Shown here: positions 36,778-44,505 of the stretch, one piece after another
Layout of the letters: the number at the start of each line of letters is the position of its first letter
Numbering within the stretch: position 1 is the first letter of the stretch
NCBI GenBank assembly: GCA_029227815.1
Contig: CP118523.1
Coordinates: 2,294,001-2,358,000, forward strand
Direction of reading: 5' to 3'
DNA from: Clostridiaceae bacterium M8S5
GTDB taxonomy: Bacteria; Bacillota; Clostridia; Tissierellales; MCWD3
Length of the DNA: 64,000 nt
Notes under the pieces: generated by a model
Seen by the model: only the letters and a program-made list of their open reading frames with translations
Told to the model about the DNA's origin: nothing
The model's database searches: none
Position numbers and translations under genes: made by a program

Positions 36778-37530
36778 TCAATATTTATTCTTTAATTCCA
36801 AAGCGATATTTTCGGCATCTGGATATATCTTACTTAGAGTGATCCCACAAATAGATAATTCATAATTTATTAACGGTACCCGTTTTGCAGGAATTATAAA
36901 ACGTCCTAAAAAATTTGAATTGTCTATTTGTGTAAGTTTTCTATACGTATTATGGATTGTAAATGCCGATTGTTGAGAATAAATTCTCATATTGTATTCT
37001 ACAGGTTTGGTTGCTATAATCTTGTCTCTTACTAATTTACGTTCAGTATTAGCTTTTATTTTCTTGAAAGCTGGATATATCATATCTAAGCATGTTTTAG
37101 TGTCCATTGGATATATGAATTCTTGAAACCCTTCATGTTTATTAAGAATCCCAGGCCTTAGAATCCAAATGCAGGCATCCTTTTCGGGATATTTTTTATA
37201 TTCATTGGTGGCAAAGAACGAAGCTATCAAAGGTGATTCTGACCAATCAAGCAACCTAGTGGGCAAGCCGAAATGTCGCATTATCGAAATCCAAGCTGAA
37301 TAATTATCAGGATGAGGTTTGTCAGATAATGTAGTACTTGCTTTCATATAAAAATCATTTGATAGATATTGTTCTGATTCTGATTCTTTTAGACGTTGTA
37401 CAGATGGAACTAATTCCCACTCTTTGTCTGCATGACCTCTATACCAAATCAATTCGTTACTACTTTCATATATTGACTTTACTTCTTGAACTAGTTCACC
37501 TAAACTATCTATAACTTTTTCAATAAACAT
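36778..37530 (-). CDS. FRG-domain protein
   Basis: 250 residues. The FRG motif is LIWYRGHADKEWELVPSVQR (about 28-47), followed by the typical MRHFGLPTRLLDWSESPLIA (about 85-104) and FFAT. FRG proteins occur widely in phages, islands and integron cassettes; some are thought to be toxins or defence effectors, but no biochemical role is settled. AAAGGAG precedes ATG. It probably forms a two-gene cassette with the nuclease-like gene downstream, bounded by repeats A9 and A11. Confidence 0.85.
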   Translation of the reverse strand: MFIEKVIDSLGELVQEVKSIYESSNELIWYRGHADKEWELVPSVQRLKESESEQYLSNDFYMKASTTLSDKPHPDNYSAWISIMRHFGLPTRLLDWSESPLIASFFATNEYKKYPEKDACIWILRPGILNKHEGFQEFIYPMDTKTCLDMIYPAFKKIKANTERKLVRDKIIATKPVEYNMRIYSQQSAFTIHNTYRKLTQIDNSNFLGRFIIPAKRVPLINYELSICGITLSKIYPDAENIALELKNKY

Positions 37531-37584
37531 ATTATTATTCTCCTTTTATCTCAGGTTTGCCATAAGTAAGTAATTAAAAATGTG

Positions 37585-37780
37585 GTTTAATTATCCTAGA
37601 TTTACAATGTCCCTCAACCTTAGAAGATGATGCTCATGCCCTGACTAAAGGCTAATGCATCGACTGTCCCGACGGGCTTAGGTTGGAGAATGGTGAGGGC
37701 TGACCCTTAAGGAATCCCTATTAGCTAACCCAATAGTTTTCTTGACTTTGCCCGAACTGTGCGTAAATCTTTTGTTATGT
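37585..37780 (-). repeat. attC-like repeat A11
   Basis: Core GTTATGT (37774-37780) is good; the opposite core is altered (GTTTAAT, 37585-37591). L boxes AGATTTAC (about 37598-37605) and GTAAATCT (37763-37770) are complementary. The family I centre is almost identical to A13. Confidence 0.75.
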
Positions 37781-37801
37781 GTAGTCAGAAAGTGTCCCTA
37801 A

Positions 37802-38540
37802 TCAAGCATTTTGCTTATGCCACATCATTGAAAATACAGGATCCTTATTTAAATCATTTATCTTTTTCGTACTCCACTTATGATAAATATTTCTTCTAAA
37901 TATTTCTGCACCCACATTGAGTTCATCAACTAATTTATTATAGACAGTTCGATTATAGTATCCTTTATTCTGTTACTACACTACGAAAAACTTCATTCTG
38001 AATATTTGTTAAATAAGTCGATACAGCAACTTTATTTCCATGATTGACTTGTAAATAGTACTGAAAATGAGGCGTTGCCTCAAGTATAGTTGATCTAACA
38101 CTTATTATCCTATTGTAAAGGTTTGAATAAATCCATTCTCTCTTCTTTCTATGCCTAAATACAAAATGCATCTGATCGTATAAGTTACCAAGATTCACCA
38201 TACTTAACTTTGAGTATTCAACATATACTTTCAACAATTCTTCAAAATTATCTGTTCCCTTCGTATCACATTCATACACCTTTAATTCACTAAATTTATT
38301 CTTAATATCCAAAATTTCTTGATAAAATAATTCCATAGCACATCTTTTATCAGAATTATATTCAATAATTGAAACAATTATGAGAATAATAGAACTACCA
38401 AACAATGCTAAGGAAACATCATAAATAAAGTCAGGATGAAACTGTTCATTAATCCCTATAAACTCAATTGCAAGTAGAATACACATGGATAATATGCCAA
38501 CCACAATCATAATTATCATAATCCACTTTCTTGACTTCAA
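37802..38540 (-). CDS. Two-helix membrane protein cassette, probably frameshifted near its C-terminus
   Basis: The intact frame (37965-38540, 191 aa, TTG start with GAGGTG upstream) has two membrane helices, about residues 5-28 and 38-60, then a cytosolic helical domain. After its stop a second frame continues to 37802 with plausible protein (NKGYYNRTVYNKLVDELNVG ... WSTKKINDL), suggesting a 1-base frameshift that removed about 50 residues. Two-helix plus cytoplasmic-domain proteins occur as defence effectors, but I do not recognise this family. Single cassette between A11 and A12. Confidence 0.55.
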
Positions 38541-38577
38541 TTCTTCACCTCATTTCAATTTGCAACTTGCTGATTTC

Positions 38578-38743
38578 ACATAACGGTTGCGTATCCTCGA
38601 CGCCATTGAGCTTACAACCTGAGCTCATGGCTACGAGCCCGCGAGTGCCTAATGCGATGGTTCCTCGGTTAGTGAAATGGATGTGAGTGAGTACTCCCAA
38701 AAGGAATACCCACCGAGCCCTTTATGAGGATACATTGTTATAC
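38578..38743 (-). repeat. attC-like repeat A12 (family II)
   Basis: ACATAAC (38578-38584) and GTTATAC (38737-38743). L boxes GTATCCTC (about 38591-38598) and GAGGATAC (38726-38733) are complementary over 8 bp. The centre is nearly identical to A3. Confidence 0.85.
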
Positions 38744-38760
38744 GTCGTTAATTATGGAAG

Positions 38761-39414
38761 CTAATTCGCATCCCTCTTCTCAATATATTCTTTTTTTCCT
38801 TCAGGCATTTTCTCAAAGAAATCATCTATCATTTTGGGTTCTGTTATCATTTTCATCACAATGAAGTTCATTAAATCAAACAATCTTAATGTTAATTGCT
38901 CATCCTCATCAATATTCAGTTCACCTGGATGAACTGCGCTATTTCCTGTTATCCTTAAAATATCAAGTGATTTCTGTATACGTGGATCAAGACCTTTAGC
39001 CACTAAATTCTTAATGTCAGAATTGATATTTTCTCCTTTTTCACCTAAGTGAACACAAAGTAACTGTAAAGACAGTCTCAATAAAGCCGCTGCCGACCTT
39101 TTCGAAGTATAGAATACAGCTCTTGCCTCTTCATAAATATTCTTTACATCATCTGGCATATCATCAGCTGGCAACGGCAAAGTTGATACTTTTGGTATCA
39201 TCATATTACTTTCATGCCATATTTGATACTGTTTGCAACAATTACATGTAACTATTGTTACTCTTGATATTGCTGTTGGATTATTATTTGAACTAATAAC
39301 CTTTGAATTATTCACATTGTATATACTTGCTACACTTTTTATCTGCTCTGCAAGCGTATTACAATATGGGCATGTATATGCATTTAAATCTAAACTTGGC
39401 TGTACAATTTTCAT
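38761..39414 (-). CDS. DUF4145-domain protein cassette
   Basis: 217 residues. An N-terminal zinc ribbon (CPYC about 15-18, CNCC about 57-60) is followed by a DUF4145 helical domain, with SAAALLRLSLQLLCVHLG (about 105-122), KSLDILRITGNSAVHPGE. DUF4145 proteins are frequently encoded beside restriction and other defence systems and on integrons, without a known biochemical role. GGAGG precedes ATG. Single cassette between A12 and A13. Confidence 0.85.
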   Translation of the reverse strand: MKIVQPSLDLNAYTCPYCNTLAEQIKSVASIYNVNNSKVISSNNNPTAISRVTIVTCNCCKQYQIWHESNMMIPKVSTLPLPADDMPDDVKNIYEEARAVFYTSKRSAAALLRLSLQLLCVHLGEKGENINSDIKNLVAKGLDPRIQKSLDILRITGNSAVHPGELNIDEDEQLTLRLFDLMNFIVMKMITEPKMIDDFFEKMPEGKKEYIEKRDAN

Positions 39415-39444
39415 AAAATCCTCCTTGTACTAATAATTAATGAC

Positions 39445-39641
39445 GTATAACGTCCGCGGATTTACGACGTTCCCCAACCTTAGAAGGAGATGCTCATGCC
39501 CTGACTAAGGGCTAATGCATCGACTGTCCCGACGGGCTTAGGTTGAGGTATGTGTGAGGGCTGACCTTTTAGGAATACCTGTTAGTTCACCTATGAGGTT
39601 TCTTGACCATGCCCGAACTTTGCGTAAATCTTTTGTTATCC
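39445..39641 (-). repeat. attC-like repeat A13
   Basis: Cores GTATAAC (39445-39451) and GTTATCC (39635-39641). L boxes GATTTACG (39459-39466) and CGTAAATC (39623-39630) are complementary over 8 bp. Inner arms CCCCAACCTTAG and CTTAGGTTGAGG also pair; sub-hairpins GCCCTGACTAAGGGC and CCCGACGGG stand between them. Confidence 0.88.
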
Positions 39642-39657
39642 GAAGTAAAGTATGGAC

Positions 39658-40962
39658 CTAATAATATAATTCTAACTTTCTCTCTAATAATTTATTTAAT
39701 GGTAAGCTTGAATCAAATTCAGGAAGTAATTTATCTTCATCAGTTAAAATAAATCTTTTATTTACTGTATTAACGGTTTCTTGCATTTGCCCATTCATTA
39801 TTGATTTCATGAATTCCTCAACAATAGGAGTGGTCTTATAAAATTTATCTTCAAGTATATTATAAGAGCCATTAGAATCATTACCTTCATTAAGAAATCT
39901 TTCATTTAGTACTATATTTAAAATATATGGGTATTTATATTTTAAGGTCATAAGGTATATATATATTATTAAATACTCATCTGTATGTTGGCTAATGCCA
40001 GAAATCTTTAACATAACAGAAATGTTCAATATTATTCTGTTTATATCTCGAAGAGACAGCTTTAACTTATTTACTATTTGAACAAGCTCATTTTTACTTG
40101 TTTGCTCTAACTTTATATCGTGTAAATCAAGCATGTAAGATATATAATCTAAAGACTTAGGCTCTGGAAGTCTTAACTGAATATCAAAAAATCTTCTAAG
40201 GTATCCTTGTGAATCCATATTTTGACCATATACTGTAGCTATTGAATGACTTAACTGTTCTATATCAACTGCTAGCATAAAAACAATATTAGAATTATTA
40301 AAAAAATGTTTCATTGTCTCTAATACCTTTATGGCATATAAGGGATTACATCTATCTAATTCGTCTATAACAAACACGAACTTCTTATTTATACTAACTT
40401 CTTCTAATAAATTTAAAAAGCTACCCTTTATTTCTTTAAATTCTTTATATTCAGCAAATAACTCATCAGCTTCTTTACTCTTAATAATTCCTAATACTTT
40501 TGAAATATCTTCTTTTTCTATTAGTCCATCACTTCTGTCAGTAATAATATCCGTTAATTGAGAGACATCTACACCCAGTTTATTTTTTATTATATAGGAA
40601 ATACCTTTCTTAGCTACATATTTTGATATCTCAAATGCTTTTCTTTTTATTTCAGCTCTTTGCTCTTTCTTTAGAACTCCATTATCTAATTGGTCTAAAA
40701 TATCTGACAATATAGAAATAAGTGGCTTATCAAAATCATCATTTTTCCAAGCATTATATATGGATATTTTATAATTCTCCTTAACATAATTCATATTTCT
40801 CCACATTTCAATAAACGTTGTTTTTCCAGTACCCCAAGACGAATCTAGCGCAATAACAAAAGAACTTTTATCTTCTTTAATTTCATTAGATATATCTATC
40901 AGTCTATTAATTTTTGTCGCATATATCTCTCTTTTTAGTTTATCATCATTTTCAAATCTCAT
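39658..40962 (-). CDS. KAP-family P-loop NTPase, first cassette after the intact platform
   Basis: 434 residues. Walker A DSSWGTGKTTFIEMW (about 40-54) and Walker B FVFVIDELDRCNP (about 185-197) are typical of KAP NTPases, as is FMLAVDIEQLSHSIATVYG. Bacterial KAP proteins are often membrane-linked, but here I see no inserted membrane helices. They are enriched in defence islands, and a defence role is plausible though unproven. The product lies directly downstream of the recombinase triplet and would be the first gene read from the candidate promoter at 41123-41151. Confidence 0.85.
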   Translation of the reverse strand: MRFENDDKLKREIYATKINRLIDISNEIKEDKSSFVIALDSSWGTGKTTFIEMWRNMNYVKENYKISIYNAWKNDDFDKPLISILSDILDQLDNGVLKKEQRAEIKRKAFEISKYVAKKGISYIIKNKLGVDVSQLTDIITDRSDGLIEKEDISKVLGIIKSKEADELFAEYKEFKEIKGSFLNLLEEVSINKKFVFVIDELDRCNPLYAIKVLETMKHFFNNSNIVFMLAVDIEQLSHSIATVYGQNMDSQGYLRRFFDIQLRLPEPKSLDYISYMLDLHDIKLEQTSKNELVQIVNKLKLSLRDINRIILNISVMLKISGISQHTDEYLIIYIYLMTLKYKYPYILNIVLNERFLNEGNDSNGSYNILEDKFYKTTPIVEEFMKSIMNGQMQETVNTVNKRFILTDEDKLLPEFDSSLPLNKLLERKLELYY

Positions 40963-40997
40963 TATATCCCCTTTCAGTTTTGCTAATACTTTATTTC

Positions 40998-41289
40998 GGA
41001 TAACTACTTCATTCCCGACTCACATCAACTCAATCTATAAAATACATCACTATTAACGACATAAACGTCGCTTATCATATTATATAATAATTTATGTATT
41101 ACTTCTATCAACACCTACAAATATTCTATACCTATAAATTCCTATTATCAATAAGAGATATTGTCGAAAACAGTCACTTCAATCTTTTATTTCACTACAT
41201 TCCATCACATTATACATCCTAATACCATAAAAATAGCCACAAAACTCATTTTATGCCTCATGACCATTTCTCTAATATTATCCATATTT
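40998..41289 (-). other. Cassette platform junction: attI-like core and recombinase downstream segment
   Basis: The core GGATAAC (40998-41004) of the KAP cassette joins TACTTCATTCCCGACTCA, the start of a 285-bp non-coding segment that runs to the recombinase stop codon. The same segment is found at 22954 and 29321, each time joined to the final C of a different cassette core. A short hairpin CGACATAAACGTCG lies at about 41058-41071. I interpret it as an attI-like site or an element end (attL); which of the two is undecided. Confidence 0.6.
41123..41151 (-). promoter_or_regulatory. Candidate cassette promoter in the intact platform
   Basis: Minus strand TTGATA (41146-41151), 17-bp spacer, TAGAAT (41123-41128), pointing toward the KAP cassette. 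It is conserved in all three platform copies with constant spacing. Confidence 0.6.
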
Positions 41290-42879
41290 CTAATTTCTTC
41301 TGCCTATCCTATGGAGATAAACTTCAAACAAATCCCCAAATCTCCAATTAACAGTCATTCTACCTTCATAATTTATATAAATACAATCTATAAACATTTC
41401 AACCATCTCTCTAGTAAGAGTATCAAAGGATAAAATTTCATTAAAGTCCTCCACTACATCATCACTTTTATCAATATTATCTTTCAACACTTTAATCTTT
41501 TCTTCTAAAGCATACACCTTATTGTTTATACTTGCTTCTCTATCTTCATAATCACTTTTCTTCTTCATAAATACATCTAGTAATATACTCTCTGCCTTAT
41601 AATCCTTATAATTAGCTAGTTTCATATTCTGTATCATTCTTAAACTATTTCTATGTGCTTTCATTTCTTTTTCATAGTCTTTTATGCCTTTTTCTCTTTG
41701 CTTGTTTACTTGACATATCTCTTCTACTAGTTGGCTGTATTTCTTAAGTACCATCAATATTGGCTTAGCTATATCTTCTTCTATAAATGAATCTACACAG
41801 TTTTCTACTTCTATATTGTTTTTAGTATTACATGCATATCTGACCACTTTACCACTTTTATTGTTATATACTTTTGAAACAAGGATATGATTACAACCTG
41901 CACACCTTATCTTTGATGTAAATAGCTCTAAGTGTCTTTGTCTTTTCTTATTGTATGTCTTGAATGTTCTTTGTACTTTTTCAAAATCTTCTTTACTTAC
42001 AATAGCTTCATGTGCATTTTCTACTATTACCCATTGACTCTCTGGTACTTTTATATCTTTTTTACTTCCTATCTCTAGCCTTTTGTATTTACCATATACT
42101 GCGTCACCAGTGTATCTTCTATCTTTTAATATTGATTGTATAACTGATTTCTTCCAGTATGTTTTATCTTCTACTGTTCTACATGGAAAGTTATCTTTTC
42201 TTGATCTCCTTAGCATCAATGGGGACAGTACCCCTTCTTGGTTTAGTACTTTTGCTATATCAGTTATACCCATACCATCTAGTCTCATACTATATATTCT
42301 TCTTACTATATCTGCACTCTCTATATCTGGTACTAACATTTTATCTTTGTTTTTAGTAAATCCATATGGAGCATATGCTGTCATATGTTTTCCTTGTTTG
42401 GCACTTGTGGTTTTAGAGCTTATTATCTTCTTTGATAAATCTTTTGAGTAAAAATCATGTATCATGTTTTTAAACGCTACATCTATACTACCTGCTTTAT
42501 TTAATAACTTGTTACTATCATAATTATCATTTACTGATATAAATCTTATGCCTAAGAACGGAAATACTTTATCTATATATGTCCCTGTCTCTATATAGTT
42601 ACGTCCAAATCTAGAAAAATCTTTTACTATAACGCAGTTAATTAAACCATTCTTTGCATCTTCTATTAATGTTGCTACTGCTTTTCTTTCAAAATTTGTC
42701 CCACTTATTCCATCATCTATATACTCTTTAATGAAGGTATCTTTAAGTTCACTGTTATTAGAAATAAACTCTCTTATTCGCTCTCTTTGAGATACTATAC
42801 TGTTGCTATCACATTCTAATAACTTCTCATCTTCGGATGAAATTCTAAGATATGCACCTATCGTATAACCATTATCCAT
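41290..42879 (-). CDS. Large serine recombinase 3 (last of triplet)
   Basis: 529 residues. The catalytic serine is in YLRISSEDE (about 11-19), with FSRFGRNYIETG (about 86-97) and the SAKQGKHMTAYAPYGFTKN recombinase-domain motif (about 158-176). A zinc ribbon lies at about 313-350 (IRCAGCNH ... YACNTKN ... VENC), followed by a coiled-coil C-terminal region. Such proteins catalyse attP x attB recombination of phages and ICEs. It is 3 bp after recombinase 2. Its C-terminus and downstream DNA occur twice more in the array. Confidence 0.92.
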   Translation of the reverse strand: MDNGYTIGAYLRISSEDEKLLECDSNSIVSQRERIREFISNNSELKDTFIKEYIDDGISGTNFERKAVATLIEDAKNGLINCVIVKDFSRFGRNYIETGTYIDKVFPFLGIRFISVNDNYDSNKLLNKAGSIDVAFKNMIHDFYSKDLSKKIISSKTTSAKQGKHMTAYAPYGFTKNKDKMLVPDIESADIVRRIYSMRLDGMGITDIAKVLNQEGVLSPLMLRRSRKDNFPCRTVEDKTYWKKSVIQSILKDRRYTGDAVYGKYKRLEIGSKKDIKVPESQWVIVENAHEAIVSKEDFEKVQRTFKTYNKKRQRHLELFTSKIRCAGCNHILVSKVYNNKSGKVVRYACNTKNNIEVENCVDSFIEEDIAKPILMVLKKYSQLVEEICQVNKQREKGIKDYEKEMKAHRNSLRMIQNMKLANYKDYKAESILLDVFMKKKSDYEDREASINNKVYALEEKIKVLKDNIDKSDDVVEDFNEILSFDTLTREMVEMFIDCIYINYEGRMTVNWRFGDLFEVYLHRIGRRN

Positions 42880-42882
42880 ATG

Positions 42883-44505
42883 CTACACCTCAAGAAATTC
42901 TTTATATTCATCTTTGAATTTATACTCAATAACAACCTTTTCATTATATACTGTTATACTCTGTATAAGTGTAGTTACCATCTCTCTAGTCAGATTCTTA
43001 TCGTTTTTGAATTTAAGTATTTCATTGATAGCATTGCTCTTAGCTTTTTTTGCCAAGTTAATCTTATCTATCCTCAGTTGACTTATTTCATCTGATAATC
43101 GTTTGTACTCTCTCTTATATTTATTTATTATAAATTCATATCCACTTATAGAAAGCAACCCTTCTTTGTAGTCTTTGTATGCTTCTTCTCTTAATGTCTG
43201 TATTCTATTTCTTTGAGTTGTAAGACTATCTTCTTTATTATCCAGTTCTGTTAGTTTAACTTTATACTTTGATGATTGGGTATATTTATTTCTATATTCC
43301 TTATGGTCTAATAACAACTTTATCTGTAGTTTTATATTCTCAAATACTATTTCTTTAAGATTACTCTCTTTAAATGAAGTAAATTTGCAACTGCCACCTT
43401 TTACATACTTTTTAGGACAATACAGCGTATAGCTCTTTCTATGTTCTCCCACTTTCTTGTAACCACTATCTCTTTGAAGTCTACTCCCACATTCTCCACA
43501 TATAACTAGCCCTTTGAGTAAGTTCTCATTCTTCTTTTTTTCTTTACGCTTTATTTCTTTCTTGGCTAGTTTTTGAACTTTATTAAATGTTTCTTCATCT
43601 ATAATAGGTTCATGTGTGTTTTCGATAAGTTCTACATTTTCTATCTTCTCTCTATTTTTATTCTTACCTTTATATAGTGCTGAATCATATTTTCTTAATA
43701 CTAATGCTCCTATATAGTTTGGATTTTTCAATAAAGCTTCTACCGAAGAACCTCGCCACAATGATTTTCCTTCTTTGTCTTTTGAACCCCGTAATCCTTT
43801 TTCACATAAATATCTATACTGTGATGGTATGTCTAAATCATTTAGTTTACGAGCTATTGCAGTTACTCCTAATCCTTTAAGCCTCATATCAAATATCATT
43901 TCAACTACATCTTTTGTCTCTTCATTTATCTCTAGAACATATTTGTTTTCCTCTGATTTCTTATATCCATATGGTGCATAATTACCTAGAAACTTACCAC
44001 TCTTTTTTTTAGCATCTAATGCTGTACATACTTTTTTAGAAATATCTTTGGCATAGTTATCGTTTATGATTGATTTGAGTGCAATCTCTAATTCTTGGTT
44101 TTCACTTAGATGTAGACTGTCAAAGTTATCATTAACTGCTATAAACCTTATTCCAATGTTTGGAAATACCTTTTCTATATACTGTCCTGATTCGATATAG
44201 TTTCTTCCAAATCTAGATAAGTCTTTCACTATTATTGTATTTATCAACCCGCTCTTTATATCTTCTAATAATTCACTAAAAGCATTCCTGTCAAAGTCTG
44301 TTCCTGTAAATCCATTGTCTACGTACGTCTTCCTATGAACCAATTCACTCGATTTATTTATATACCCTTTTAGCATCTCAACTTGATTACTGATAGAATC
44401 ACTACCTGTTATACTATCCTCTATAGATAACCTTGCATATATCCCCACTTCATACTTAGCAGTTACGTTTGTCGGTTTAACATTCTTCCTACTAGTACGT
44501 GCCAT
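42883..44505 (-). CDS. Large serine recombinase 2
   Basis: 540 residues. Catalytic serine in YARLSIEDS (about 23-31), DLSRFGRNYIESGQYIEKVF (about 95-114), recombinase domain with GKFLGNYAPYGYKKSE, zinc ribbon CGECGSRLQ with a later CPKK, then coiled coil. Its start overlaps the end of recombinase 1 by 14 bp. Triplets of serine integrases are known in some Gram-positive ICEs, where all may be needed for integration or excision. Confidence 0.92.
   Translation of the reverse strand: MARTSRKNVKPTNVTAKYEVGIYARLSIEDSITGSDSISNQVEMLKGYINKSSELVHRKTYVDNGFTGTDFDRNAFSELLEDIKSGLINTIIVKDLSRFGRNYIESGQYIEKVFPNIGIRFIAVNDNFDSLHLSENQELEIALKSIINDNYAKDISKKVCTALDAKKKSGKFLGNYAPYGYKKSEENKYVLEINEETKDVVEMIFDMRLKGLGVTAIARKLNDLDIPSQYRYLCEKGLRGSKDKEGKSLWRGSSVEALLKNPNYIGALVLRKYDSALYKGKNKNREKIENVELIENTHEPIIDEETFNKVQKLAKKEIKRKEKKKNENLLKGLVICGECGSRLQRDSGYKKVGEHRKSYTLYCPKKYVKGGSCKFTSFKESNLKEIVFENIKLQIKLLLDHKEYRNKYTQSSKYKVKLTELDNKEDSLTTQRNRIQTLREEAYKDYKEGLLSISGYEFIINKYKREYKRLSDEISQLRIDKINLAKKAKSNAINEILKFKNDKNLTREMVTTLIQSITVYNEKVVIEYKFKDEYKEFLEV

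Noticed and set aside
22021-41004. CRISPR array or simple REP elements as explanation for the repeats
   Set aside because: Repeats are 105-200 bp, imperfect palindromes, 0.8-3 kb apart with genes between them and no short uniform spacers. REP-like elements would not show matched cores that belong to individual cassettes.
41161-41433. Plus-strand ORF over the recombinase 3' end
   Set aside because: It is a shadow of the recombinase frame and of the conserved downstream segment; no ribosome site and no recognisable product.
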